DNA from: SZUA-430 sp964483585
GTDB taxonomy: Bacteria > Pseudomonadota > Alphaproteobacteria > Micropepsales > Micropepsaceae
Direction of reading: 5' to 3'
Assembly (NCBI GenBank): GCA_964483585.1
Contig: CAZABH010000004.1
Coordinates: 1-64,000 of the forward strand
Length of the DNA: 64,000 nt
The notes below the pieces were generated by a model. It did no database searches, had not been told where the DNA came from, and saw only the letters and a program-made list of their open reading frames with translations. Below are positions 9,219 through 17,338 of the stretch, one piece after another. Within the stretch, counting starts at the first letter, position 1; each line of letters begins with the position of its first letter. The position numbers were made by a program, and so were the translations under genes.

Positions 9219-9262
9219 TGTGACGAGTGCCGCTTGCCGTGCTTTCTGCACAACAATAGATC
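9219..9262 (+). promoter_or_regulatory. Putative promoter and upstream motif of the second DUF4892-OmpA gene
   Basis: TTGCCG (9234-9239), a 17-base spacer and TAGATC (9257-9262), preceded by the same 12-base motif TGTGACGAGTGC (9219-9230) found before copy 1. The motif-to-ATG distance is 72 bases in both. Sequence between the shared blocks has diverged, which suggests the retained blocks are functional rather than just recently duplicated. Confidence 0.55.
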
Positions 9263-9290
9263 AAAGTCCATTCAGACCCGAGAGGATTTC

Positions 9291-10355
9291 ATGAGCGCAC
9301 GCTTGGCATTGATCATTGTTGCCGCCTTGGCCCTGGCAGGAAAAGCGTCATCTGCACCCGACCCGCGCTACCTCGCCGAGGCCGAGCAGGACGCTCCCAA
9401 GGCCGCTGATCACCCCGTCACGGGCCGATACGAGGGCTCGTTCATCCTGGGCCAGACGGTCAAGGCATTCGATGAACTCACGCTGCCCGCCGGTCCGGCG
9501 GAAGGCAAGTACTACGACAACAAGAAGAAGTTCACGACAACCGTAACCGCACAGGGCAAAGTCACCCGCACCGCTTACATTTCACCGGTCGGGCGCTCCT
9601 CGCTGGAGGTCTTCCGCAACTATCGCAATGCCGTTGCAGCCAAGGGGTTCGAGCCGGTGTTCGAGTGCGCGGGCGATGCCTGTGGGCCTTCATTTTTCTT
9701 CTTGATCTACCGCTGGGACAAGCCGGCCACCAAGCCTGTGGCCCAGACCTATAGCGGCATCCGCGGCCATCTGCTCAATGCCTTCGTCGACCAGGTTATT
9801 GATGTGCGCTATGCGCTGTTTCGCAAGCAGGGCGGGGGCGGCGACGACTGGGTTGCAATCTACGCTGGCCTGAACCGGGGCGGCGGTTTCGGATCCTTCA
9901 GCGAGATCATGAAGGATCGCGTCGGCGTTCTCGTTCAGGTCGTGGAGGCTGGCGGCATGGAAGAAAAGATGGTGACCCTCAAGGCCGAGGAGATCACCAG
10001 CGATATCGCCAAGGATGGACGGGCGGTCTTCTATGGCATCCAGTTCGACTTCGACAATGCGGACATCAAGCCCGAGTCCGAGCCCCAGCTCGTCGAGATG
10101 GCCAAAGCCCTCAAGGCAGAACCAAAGCTCAAGGTCTTCATCGTCGGCCACACCGACAACCTGGGCAAGCTCGACTACAACACAGGTCTGTCGCAGCGCC
10201 GCGCTGAAGCTGTCGTGAAGGCGTTGTCGACGAAGCACGCGATCCCGGCCGCACGCATGACGGCGAAGGGTCTGGCATCTCTCGCCCCCGTTGCCACGAA
10301 CCGCACCGAAGATGGTCGCGCAAAGAACCGGCGCGTGGAAATGGTCGAGCAATAG
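9291..10355 (+). CDS. DUF4892-OmpA family outer-membrane/periplasmic protein, copy 2
   Basis: 354 residues from the ATG at 9291, with an AGAGGA site just upstream. It is homologous over its whole length to the copy at 7239-8315: signal peptide, DUF4892-like N-terminal region and OmpA C-terminal domain (V-G-H-T-D-N, N-R-T-x-x-G-R-A-K-N-R-R-V-E). The two are most alike from the D-D-W-V-A-I-Y-A-G-L-N segment to the end. Copy 2 has a shorter mature N-terminus and a lysine-rich K-K-K stretch near residue 83. Retention of two expressed-looking copies suggests dosage or condition-specific use. Confidence 0.88.
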   Translation: MSARLALIIVAALALAGKASSAPDPRYLAEAEQDAPKAADHPVTGRYEGSFILGQTVKAFDELTLPAGPAEGKYYDNKKKFTTTVTAQGKVTRTAYISPVGRSSLEVFRNYRNAVAAKGFEPVFECAGDACGPSFFFLIYRWDKPATKPVAQTYSGIRGHLLNAFVDQVIDVRYALFRKQGGGGDDWVAIYAGLNRGGGFGSFSEIMKDRVGVLVQVVEAGGMEEKMVTLKAEEITSDIAKDGRAVFYGIQFDFDNADIKPESEPQLVEMAKALKAEPKLKVFIVGHTDNLGKLDYNTGLSQRRAEAVVKALSTKHAIPAARMTAKGLASLAPVATNRTEDGRAKNRRVEMVEQ

Positions 10356-10480
10356 CCGAGCAGGTTTGCGTGATAGGCAAGGGGTGTGCTGACGGGCGCG
10401 CCCCTTTTCTGCTTGAAACCCCAGGCGACAGGTACTATGTAGTTCACACTAGCTGCGATGTGCGGCAATTGGAGGCTGTC

Positions 10481-10726
10481 ATGGGTGATCTGCTCGCTGC
10501 GTTGATTGCAATTCTGGTCTGGGTCCTCATCCTGCCGATCATCCTGCTCGCGGTACTCCTGGGGCTTGCGGCCGCAGGTGTTGGCCTTGCGATCGGACTT
10601 GTGGCCACTGTGCTCGGCCTCGTGATCCAGCTCGCCTTCGCGCTGGCCCCCTTCATTCTTGTCTTCGGCCTGATCTGGCTGGTGTTCCGCCCGACCCGTA
10701 GCAGGGAAGTTGCGACCTCGCGCTGA
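10481..10726 (+). CDS. Small hydrophobic membrane protein, unknown
   Basis: 81 residues from the ATG at 10481, preceded by GGAGG (10471-10475). Nearly the whole chain is hydrophobic: two or three closely packed membrane segments between residues 3 and 70, rich in Leu, Ile, Val, Gly and Ala, then a short charged tail with R-P-T-R-S-R. It lies 125 bases after the OmpA-like gene and 56 bases before threonine aldolase. I do not recognise a family. The ribosome-binding site and clean start and stop argue for a real gene. Confidence 0.6.
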   Translation: MGDLLAALIAILVWVLILPIILLAVLLGLAAAGVGLAIGLVATVLGLVIQLAFALAPFILVFGLIWLVFRPTRSREVATSR

Positions 10727-10735
10727 TTGCATCGC

Positions 10736-10780
10736 TCCGCAATTTGTCGGAAAGAGGCTGCCTCGCGTGAAGGGGCAACC
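10736..10780 (+). promoter_or_regulatory. Structured leader of threonine aldolase (possible serC-type RNA motif)
   Basis: Two adjacent hairpins directly before the ATG at 10783. The first pairs TCCG (10736-10739) with CGGA (10748-10751). The second pairs GGCTGCC (10756-10762) with GGCAACC (10774-10780), with one mismatch, and contains the purine-rich ribosome-binding sequence GAAGGGG in its loop and 3' arm. Sequestering of the binding site suggests translational control. The arrangement, next to a glycine/serine-related gene, resembles from memory the alphaproteobacterial serC leader motif; I could not check this. Confidence 0.4.
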
Positions 10781-10782
10781 GC

Positions 10783-11826
10783 ATGAATTTCCTGAGTGAC
10801 AACACTGCCGGCGCGGCACCAGCCGTCATGGAAGCCGTCCTGCGCGCCAATGACGGCCGAGAGGCAAGCTACGGCGCCGACGAGATCAGCCGCCGCCTCA
10901 CACGCCGTTTCTCGGACCTTTTCGAGAAGGACGTTGTCGTTCATCCCGTCCTGACCGGCACGGCCGCCAACGCCCTTTCGATTGCAACACTCTGCCCTCC
11001 ATGGGGCGCCGTGTTGTGCCACGCGGGCGCGCACATCCATGTCGATGAGTGTGGCGCACCTGAATTCTTCTCGGGCGCCAAGCTGGTGCCCGTAGACGGC
11101 CCCGGCGGCAAGTTGACCCCCGCAGGCCTGAGCGCAGCTTTGGGCCACTTCCAGCCAGGCTTCGTCCATCATGTCCAGCCGCGAATGGTGTCCCTCACCC
11201 AGGCAACTGAACTTGGCACCGCCTACGCGCCCGACGAAATAGCGGCGATCAGTGCCGTCGCATCGGAACGCGAGATGGTCGTGCACATGGACGGCGCGCG
11301 CTTCGCAAACGCCGTGGCCGGTTTGGGGAGATCTCCCGCAGAGCTCACATGGAAGTCTGGCGTTGACGTCTTGTCGTTCGGTGCCACGAAGAACGGCGCC
11401 CTCGCGGCCGAGGCCGTGATCGTCTTCAATCCCCACCTCGTCGCCGACTTCGAGTACCGCCGCAAACGTTCAGGACACCTCGTCTCCAAGATGCGCTTTG
11501 TCTCCGCCCAGCTCGACGCCATGCTAGACGGCGGCTTGTGGCTCAGTCTCGCGGGGCAAGCCAACGCAATGGCACGCCGGCTCGAGGCAGGCCTGAAGTC
11601 GATTCAGGGCGTGGTTATCGCGCACCCGGTCGAGGCCAACGAGGTCTTCTTCACGCTCCCTGACCAGGGCGCCCGCGAGCGCCTCGAGAAGCAGGGCGCA
11701 AGATTCTATGTCTGGTCGCCAGCCCACGAGCCAGTGCCGTTGATCCGCCTGGTCTGCGCCTTCTCCACGACGCAGGCCGAGGTCGACGCATTTCTCGCCG
11801 CAACGCGCCGCACCCTTGGCGTGTAG
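10783..11826 (+). CDS. ltaE: Low-specificity L-threonine aldolase
   Basis: A 347-residue PLP enzyme of the threonine aldolase/beta-eliminating lyase family; it cleaves threonine or allo-threonine to glycine and acetaldehyde. N-terminal F-L-S-D-N-T and G-D-E-I-type residues (Y-G-A-D-E-I) are visible, H-M-D-G-A-R-F-A-N-A binds the cofactor ring, and Lys203 in S-F-G-A-T-K-N-G forms the Schiff base. Length is typical. The leader contains two hairpins covering the ribosome-binding site. It is probably a single-gene unit, since the next gene starts more than 200 bases downstream. Confidence 0.92.
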   Translation: MNFLSDNTAGAAPAVMEAVLRANDGREASYGADEISRRLTRRFSDLFEKDVVVHPVLTGTAANALSIATLCPPWGAVLCHAGAHIHVDECGAPEFFSGAKLVPVDGPGGKLTPAGLSAALGHFQPGFVHHVQPRMVSLTQATELGTAYAPDEIAAISAVASEREMVVHMDGARFANAVAGLGRSPAELTWKSGVDVLSFGATKNGALAAEAVIVFNPHLVADFEYRRKRSGHLVSKMRFVSAQLDAMLDGGLWLSLAGQANAMARRLEAGLKSIQGVVIAHPVEANEVFFTLPDQGARERLEKQGARFYVWSPAHEPVPLIRLVCAFSTTQAEVDAFLAATRRTLGV

Positions 11827-12057
11827 CTGAAAGCCTATACGCTTGGCGATTGAGCTATGCTGTTCGAGGGACGCAACCTGTCCGGTCAGGCAGAAAAAGT
11901 CGTACCTGATGGATCATCCTGTCACCAATGGGCGCACCGAAAGCGCGCCGAACGGCGGCAAAGGGCGAGGCAGGTGACGGCAGTCACGCTCCGTGCGGAT
12001 TGCGGGGACATGGCATGATTGACGGCGACCACATTCAGGTCTACGCTTCACGTCACC

Positions 12058-12753
12058 ATGGCCAGATTAGCAAGAGCAGTGGTGCCAGGCGCACCGCATC
12101 ACGTGCTGCAACGGGGCAATCCCGGTCAGCGCATATTCGTCACCGATCAGGACTACAAGGAATACCTTGAGCTCGTGACCGAAGGGTGCGCGAACGCCAA
12201 GGTCAGGATCCTTGCCTACTGTCTGCTGCCCAAGCAGGTCCAGTTGATCCTGGTTCCAAATTCCGCCGCCGCGCTCAGGCAGGCGCTGGGCGAGGCGCAC
12301 CGTCGCTTCACCCGCTCGGTCAACCAGCGCCGCTCCCGCGAAGGCGGCCTGTTCCGGGGCCGCTTCGCGTCGTTCCCGATGGACGAAGCCTCGCTGCCGC
12401 TCTGCGCGCGCTATGTCGAGACCGCACCCGCGCGCACCAAGCCTGCTGCGAAGCCCAAGGAATGGCGCTGGTCCAGTGCCACCGCCCACCTCAAGGGCAA
12501 GGGCGACGGCGTGGTCGATGTGAAGCCGGTGCTCGACGCGGCAAAGAACTGGAAAGCGGCTCTCGAGACGGCATTCACGCCGGCTGAACTCAAGGCGATC
12601 GCGGCCAGCGAGCACACGGGCAGGCCCTTCGGTTCACCTGCGTTCGTCAAGTCGCTCGAGAAGAAGTTGGGTCGCACGCTGGCCCGCCAGCGCCCCGGCC
12701 CCAAGCCCGCGACGCAGAAAGTGGCTCAGAAGCCAAAGCCAAAGCGCAAATAG
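12058..12753 (+). CDS. RAYT/IS200-like transposase family protein with degenerate HUH motif
   Basis: 231 residues from the ATG at 12058. The first 150 residues match the Y1-type (REP-associated tyrosine) transposase domain: P-H-H-V-L-Q-R-G-N near the start, G-L-F-R-G-R-F in the middle, A-R-Y-V-E, then W-R-W-S-S-A. In active members the metal-binding motif is H-x-H within L-P-N-H-V-H; here it reads L-P-K-Q-V-Q (Gln60, Gln62), so both metal ligands are lost. The aligned tyrosine (Tyr119) is kept. A roughly 60-residue C-terminal extension ends in a Lys/Pro-rich tail. The open frame is intact, suggesting a domesticated DNA- or RNA-binding protein rather than a decaying transposase. No flanking inverted repeats or target duplications were seen. 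Confidence 0.82.
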   Translation: MARLARAVVPGAPHHVLQRGNPGQRIFVTDQDYKEYLELVTEGCANAKVRILAYCLLPKQVQLILVPNSAAALRQALGEAHRRFTRSVNQRRSREGGLFRGRFASFPMDEASLPLCARYVETAPARTKPAAKPKEWRWSSATAHLKGKGDGVVDVKPVLDAAKNWKAALETAFTPAELKAIAASEHTGRPFGSPAFVKSLEKKLGRTLARQRPGPKPATQKVAQKPKPKRK

Positions 12754-12781
12754 GGGCTGCAGTCGCCATACCCGAAATGCG

Positions 12782-12805
12782 AACGGCCCCGAAAGGGGCC
12801 GTTTT
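12782..12805 (+). terminator. Intrinsic terminator after the RAYT-like gene
   Basis: A 9-bp perfect stem (12782-12790 with 12795-12803) with a GAAA tetraloop, followed by TTTTGATT. It lies 28 bases after the RAYT-like stop codon and 26 before the end of the convergent hydrolase gene. It could work in both directions, but the T-tract favours the plus strand. Confidence 0.78.
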
Positions 12806-12830
12806 GATTCAGGTATCGCGCGATGCTGTT

Positions 12831-13760
12831 CTATTGCGCCGCGCGCCGCATCATGACCTCGGGCGTTCGCGCCTTGATGAATGCTGCCGCCCGCGTGATC
12901 GAAACCTTGGACTCCGACAGGTCTGGCATGCCCTGGAACAGATGTGGCATGTTTTCGTAGACTTCGACATTCACGTTCACGTTTGCGGCCGCGGCCCTTT
13001 CGCCAATACGGCTGGCATCGTCCTTCAGCACTTCAAGGCTGCCGGCATGAATCATCAATGGTGGCAGCCCCCGGAAATCGCCGTAGAGCGGTGAGGTGAA
13101 CGCATCGGCCGGCGATGCGCCCTTCAGGTAGTGCCGCGCGCAGGTCGCCAGCAGCTCCCAGCTCATCGTGTCATCATTGCCCTTGTTCTTGAGCATCGAC
13201 CAGCCCGACATCGTTAGGTCGGCCCAAGGTGAGAAGCACACGGCAGCGGCAGGCAGGGGAAGTCCGGCATTGCGCAACGCCAGCAACGTGGAAAGCGTCA
13301 ACCCGCCTCCCGATCCGTCACCCGCGAAGATGATGTTGTTGGGTGTGACACCCTGGGTAAGCAACCACCGATAGGCATCCGCTGCGTCTCGCAAGGCGGC
13401 GGGGTACGGGAACTCGGGAGCCAGTCGATACTGCGGCACAAGGGCACGCGCGCTCGCCGCATGAGCGAGGCGTGCAACCAGTGGTCGGTGTGATTCGGGC
13501 GAGCCCGCGATGAACCCACCGCCATGGAAATAGAGGATGACGCGACGTCCGCCCGAAGCTGATTCCGGCACCACCCACTCACCGCGGATGGCGCTGATCA
13601 GCACAGGATGTGCTTCGACGTCCTTGATTGGCGGACCGAAGCCAACCCAGAATTGCCTTACATAATCCCGCAACTCTTCGATGGTTGCAGAAGGATCGAA
13701 CGAAGCCTGCCTGCGAACCAAGGCAGGTCGACGATTATTGTTACGCGACCAATTCATCAT
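12831..13760 (-). CDS. Alpha/beta hydrolase of the hormone-sensitive-lipase family
   Basis: About 309 residues from the ATG at 13760; an upstream start at 13811 would add 17. The oxyanion-hole motif F-H-G-G-G-F and the Y-R-L-A-P-E-x-P-Y-P-A-A segment are characteristic of HSL-type esterases, as is the C-terminal P-H-L-F histidine. The nucleophile motif is unusual: where the family has G-D-S-A-G-G this protein has G-D-G-S-G-G (13305-13322), with glycine at the serine position and serine one residue later, without a length change. It may still hydrolyse esters through the shifted serine or may be inactive. No signal peptide is evident. It converges on the RAYT-like gene. Confidence 0.82.
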   Translation of the reverse strand: MMNWSRNNNRRPALVRRQASFDPSATIEELRDYVRQFWVGFGPPIKDVEAHPVLISAIRGEWVVPESASGGRRVILYFHGGGFIAGSPESHRPLVARLAHAASARALVPQYRLAPEFPYPAALRDAADAYRWLLTQGVTPNNIIFAGDGSGGGLTLSTLLALRNAGLPLPAAAVCFSPWADLTMSGWSMLKNKGNDDTMSWELLATCARHYLKGASPADAFTSPLYGDFRGLPPLMIHAGSLEVLKDDASRIGERAAAANVNVNVEVYENMPHLFQGMPDLSESKVSITRAAAFIKARTPEVMMRRAAQ

Positions 13761-14123
13761 ACTGGAGCTGCCCCGAACAGCGTTTCGAAACTGCCCCCCC
13801 GGTATGCCCATCCGCCATCCCCAAACGACAAACGAGCATTGACTGAATCCTACATGAGGGTATCCGGTTTGAGAATCACTTTTTCCACTGGAAATAAAAA
13901 AATCCGAAAGGTCTCACCAATCGGAAGGTGCAAGGCATGGCGCAATGATCCTGAAGCCACGCATGCATTACACTGATGGTGTTTGGGGTTGTTGGCGTTT
14001 CGCAATGCACGCAAAAGTGTGCCTAGGTTAAGAGCCTGCGCGATGGATGCTTGACGCAAGCCCCGGGGTAGGGCGATTGGCCTTGGCAAGCGGGCTAGAC
14101 CAGCAAAAGACGGGAGCCATGCA
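13761..14123. other. Divergent intergenic region, about 360 bases
   Basis: Spacer between the hydrolase (minus) and the Pat-like synthetase (plus). I see no open frame with a ribosome-binding site. Weak elements only: an A-rich run near 13886-13905, a short inverted repeat ACAC-TGATG-GTGT around 13971-13983, and a TTGACG at 14051-14056 without a good -10 at the usual distance. It presumably carries both promoters. Confidence 0.5.
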
Positions 14124-16808
14124 GTGACGGTCAGAAACCTCGGTGCTTTCTTCGCCCCCGCCTCGGTAGCTGTAATCGGCGCCAGTCGCCGGGAGCGCGC
14201 GGTGGGATCAGTCATCGCGCGCAACCTTCTCACGGATGGCTTCAGGGGACATGTTGAGCTTGTTAATCCCAATGGCGGCGACATGTTTGGCCGCTCTGTG
14301 GCAACCTCGGTTGCGACCCTCACCCGGCCCCCCGAGCTTGCAGTCATTGCGACCCCTGCCCAGAGCGTACCCGGCATAATCGATGAGCTCGGCGCGCGAG
14401 GCACCCGAGCTGCGGTCGTCATCACTGCGGGCTTCGCTGAGCTCGGCGAGGCAGGCGCAACCTTGCAGCAGCAGATGCTCGACGCTGCGCGCCCGCACAC
14501 GCTGCGCATCATCGGCCCTAACTGCATTGGGGTTATCTCGCCCAGGGCAGGGCTCAACGCGAGCTTCGCCCACCGTATGGCAGGAAAGGGCGGCAGCGCG
14601 TTCCTCACGCAATCCGGCGCAATGCTGACCTCGGTGCTCGATTGGGCCAGTGCCCGCGACATCGGCTTCTCGATGATGGCCTCGCTCGGTGGCATGGCCG
14701 ATGTTGATTTTGGCGACATGCTGGACTACCTCGCCACCGATCCCGCCACAACTTCGGTGCTTCTCTATGTTGAGAGCATCACAAACGCGCGCAAGTTCAT
14801 GTCGGCCGCCCGCCGATGTGCGCGTCAGAAACCCGTCATCGTGGTGAAGTCCGGCCGCCACGGCGAAGGCGCGGCAGCCGCCCGCTCGCACACCGGGGCC
14901 CTGGCCGGGTCAGACGCCGTCGCCGACGCGGCCTTCCGGCGAGCAGGCATCTTGCGTGTGCGCACCATCGACGACTTGTTCGGTGCGCTGGAAGCCTTGT
15001 CTGTAGCCCAGGAGCCCTCAGGCAACCGCTTGGCAATTCTCACCAATGGCGGCGGTGCCGGCGTACTTGCAACCGATCACCTGATCGACGAGGGCGGTCA
15101 GCTTGCCCATCTGTCCGGTGAGACCCTGGCTCGCCTGGATCCGGTCCTGCCGAAAAACTGGAGCAGGGCCAACCCTGCCGACATCATCGGCGACGCCGAC
15201 CAGGCCCGATACGCCGCAACAACGGCCGCTTTGCTGGACGACCCCGGGGTGGACGCGCTTCTGGTCATGAACTGCCCGGTAGCTGTCGCAAGCTCCACGG
15301 AGGCAGCTGAAGCCGTGGCCGATGTCGTCACCCGCGCGCGGGCCGAAGGCAACCGCAAGCCCGTCTACGCGGCCTGGCTTGGTGAGCAGTCAGTCAATGA
15401 CGCGCGCAAATGCCTGGACGGCGCAGGCCTTCCCGTGTTTCAGACGCCAGAAGCAGCCGTGACAGCCTTCATGCACCAGGTGCGACGCCAGCAACTGCAG
15501 GAACTGCTCATGCAGGTGCCTGCCGCCCATGATATCGTGCAAGCCAACGATCCCGAGGCAGGGCGTGCGATCATTCGCGCAGCCCTCGCCGAGGGGCGGG
15601 ATTGGCTTACGCCGCCCGAGACAACCGCGATCCTGCGCAATTATGGCGTGCCCGCCGTCGACATGCGCGTGGCTGCGACACCAGAAGAGGCCCAGAAGCT
15701 CGCGACACAGATGGGGTTTCCCGTCGCATTGAAGATCATGTCCCCGGATGTGATCCACAAGTCCGACGTTGGTGCTGTTGTTCTCAACCTGCGAGATGGC
15801 GGGGCTGTCGCGCGTGCTGCCGCCACCATGCTGCTCAGGCTGGCCGATGCTGTGCCCGGTGCAAGAGTAGATGGCTTCATCGTCCAGCCCATGGCCGCGC
15901 GCCCTGGCGCGCACGAGTTGATACTGGGCTTGTCGGAAGACCCGCTTTTCGGGCCAGTACTTATGTTTGGCCAGGGTGGGACGGCGGTTGAAGTCATCCG
16001 GGATCAGGCGCTCGCCCTCCCGCCGATCGATGCCGCGCTGGCACGCGACCTCGTCGCCCGAACCCGTGTTGCGCGTCTGCTGCGAGGCTACCGCGATCGA
16101 CCGCCGGCGAACATGGAGGCCATCATTCGCACGATCCTTGCCGTTCAGGCCATGGCCGTGGACTTGCCCACGCTGAAGGAGCTGGACATCAATCCGCTCT
16201 GGGCCAACGAGCAAGGCGTGCTGGCGCTTGACGCGCGCATGCGCGTGGCCCCCGAAGCGCGTCCCGGCACGGGACGCTTCGCCGTGCGCCCGTATCCCGC
16301 CGAGCTGACGCGTGAAATTGCAGATCGCGAAGGCAAGCCTTACCTGATGCGACCCATCAGGCCACACGATGCTCCTGCGTTGCAGGCCGCCATTGCTGGC
16401 AGCAATCCCGATGATATCCGCATGCGCTTTTTCCAGGCGCTTAACCAGTTGCCCGACCACCTCGCACGTCGCCTGACGCAGATCGACTATGACCGCGAGA
16501 TGGCCTTCGTGGTGATCGATCAGGCGACCGCTGAGGGTGTGGGTGTCGTACGACTTGCGCTTGATCCCGATCGCGTGCGTGGCGAGTACGCGATCATCGT
16601 GCGCAGCGACAGGCACGGAACCGGTTTGGGTTATCGGATGATGCAGGAAATCATTGCCTATGCCCGTTCCGTGGGCGCGCGCCAGGTCTACGGGGACGTG
16701 CTGTCAGAGAATCACGCGATGCTTGACATGGCCTCCGAGCTCGGCTTCCGGCAGTCGGCATCTCCCGAGCCAGGGATTGTCGAAGTGACACTCGATCTGA
16801 ACGCATGA
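14124..16808 (+). CDS. Acyl-CoA synthetase (NDP-forming) fused to GNAT acetyltransferase, Pat-like
   Basis: 894 residues. In order: CoA-binding Rossmann domain (V-A-V-I-G-A-S near residue 15), succinyl-CoA-ligase-like domains (about 150-460), an ATP-grasp domain (about 480-700, with V-A-L-K-I, S-P-D-V-I-H-K-S-D-V-G) and a C-terminal GNAT acetyltransferase domain (about 725-890, with G-T-G-L-G-Y acetyl-CoA loop). The architecture is that of protein lysine acetyltransferases such as Pat/PatZ. Unlike enterobacterial PatZ, this one keeps the S-H-T-G-A-L-A-G motif whose histidine is phosphorylated in active ADP-forming synthetases. It may therefore combine acyl-CoA synthesis and acetyl transfer. 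Substrates are not predictable here. Confidence 0.88.
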   Translation: MTVRNLGAFFAPASVAVIGASRRERAVGSVIARNLLTDGFRGHVELVNPNGGDMFGRSVATSVATLTRPPELAVIATPAQSVPGIIDELGARGTRAAVVITAGFAELGEAGATLQQQMLDAARPHTLRIIGPNCIGVISPRAGLNASFAHRMAGKGGSAFLTQSGAMLTSVLDWASARDIGFSMMASLGGMADVDFGDMLDYLATDPATTSVLLYVESITNARKFMSAARRCARQKPVIVVKSGRHGEGAAAARSHTGALAGSDAVADAAFRRAGILRVRTIDDLFGALEALSVAQEPSGNRLAILTNGGGAGVLATDHLIDEGGQLAHLSGETLARLDPVLPKNWSRANPADIIGDADQARYAATTAALLDDPGVDALLVMNCPVAVASSTEAAEAVADVVTRARAEGNRKPVYAAWLGEQSVNDARKCLDGAGLPVFQTPEAAVTAFMHQVRRQQLQELLMQVPAAHDIVQANDPEAGRAIIRAALAEGRDWLTPPETTAILRNYGVPAVDMRVAATPEEAQKLATQMGFPVALKIMSPDVIHKSDVGAVVLNLRDGGAVARAAATMLLRLADAVPGARVDGFIVQPMAARPGAHELILGLSEDPLFGPVLMFGQGGTAVEVIRDQALALPPIDAALARDLVARTRVARLLRGYRDRPPANMEAIIRTILAVQAMAVDLPTLKELDINPLWANEQGVLALDARMRVAPEARPGTGRFAVRPYPAELTREIADREGKPYLMRPIRPHDAPALQAAIAGSNPDDIRMRFFQALNQLPDHLARRLTQIDYDREMAFVVIDQATAEGVGVVRLALDPDRVRGEYAIIVRSDRHGTGLGYRMMQEIIAYARSVGARQVYGDVLSENHAMLDMASELGFRQSASPEPGIVEVTLDLNA

Positions 16809-16838
16809 AAACGGCGCCGGAGGGGGATCCGGCGCCGT
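16808..16838 (-). terminator. Intrinsic terminator after hsp20
   Basis: A perfect 10-bp GC-rich stem (16812-16821 with 16828-16837) with a 6-base loop. On the minus strand it is followed by TTTT, 20-odd bases beyond the hsp20 stop. On the plus strand, where it starts 4 bases after the Pat-like stop, there is no T-tract, so it mainly serves hsp20. Confidence 0.78.
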
Positions 16839-16858
16839 GGGCAACAGAGGGCTTTGCC

Positions 16859-17332
16859 TCAGGCCGCGCTGGCGACCTTGGCCTCGACGACTTTCGCCTG
16901 TGCAGGCGCTGTGGCAGAGATGGAGATCTTGCGGGCACGCTTCTCCTCTGGAATGACGCGCTGGATCTCGATGTGCAGCAGGCCATGCTCGAGTCGCGCG
17001 CCACGAACCTCCATGTGGTCCGCCAGCTGGAACCGTCGTTCGAACGAGCGACCTGCAATCCCCTGATAGAGGAATTGGCCCTTCTGCTCTTCAGCCACCC
17101 GACGGCCCGTGACCGTCAGCACGCCTTCCCTGACCTCGATCGAGAGGTCGCTTTCCCCGAAGCCTGCGACCGCCATCGTGATCTGATAGTCATTGTCGGC
17201 AAGCTGCTCGATGTTGTAGGGCGGGTAGCTATTGGTCGCAGTGTCGACCTGGGCGACGCTCTCGAGCAGATTGGCGAGGCGATCGAAGCCAACGGTCGAA
17301 CGGTAGAGCGGCGAAAAATCAAATCCACGCAT
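16859..17332 (-). CDS. Small heat-shock protein, Hsp20/IbpA type
   Basis: A 157-residue ATP-independent holdase. The N-terminal S-P-L-Y-R-S-T-V-G-F-D segment is typical of alphaproteobacterial IbpA homologs. The alpha-crystallin domain spans about 38-135, with Y-N-I-E, G-V-L-T-V-T-G-R and the closing F-x-L-A-D-H-M-E-V and G-L-L-H-I-E-I strands. A C-terminal R-K-I-S-I supplies the I-x-I/V oligomerisation motif. Expression looks heat-controlled twice: a sigma-32-like promoter about 110 bases upstream and a hairpin with the ROSE UYGCU motif covering the ribosome-binding site. It is a monocistronic gene with its own terminator. Confidence 0.93.
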   Translation of the reverse strand: MRGFDFSPLYRSTVGFDRLANLLESVAQVDTATNSYPPYNIEQLADNDYQITMAVAGFGESDLSIEVREGVLTVTGRRVAEEQKGQFLYQGIAGRSFERRFQLADHMEVRGARLEHGLLHIEIQRVIPEEKRARKISISATAPAQAKVVEAKVASAA

Positions 17333-17338
17333 GGTGTG

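Noticed and set aside
12001..12800. Intact insertion sequence around the transposase-like gene
   Set aside because: No terminal inverted repeats, target duplications or second gene were seen; the catalytic histidines are absent.
15390..16616. 408-residue minus-strand open frame
   Set aside because: Shadow of the Pat-like gene; no start signal and no domain.
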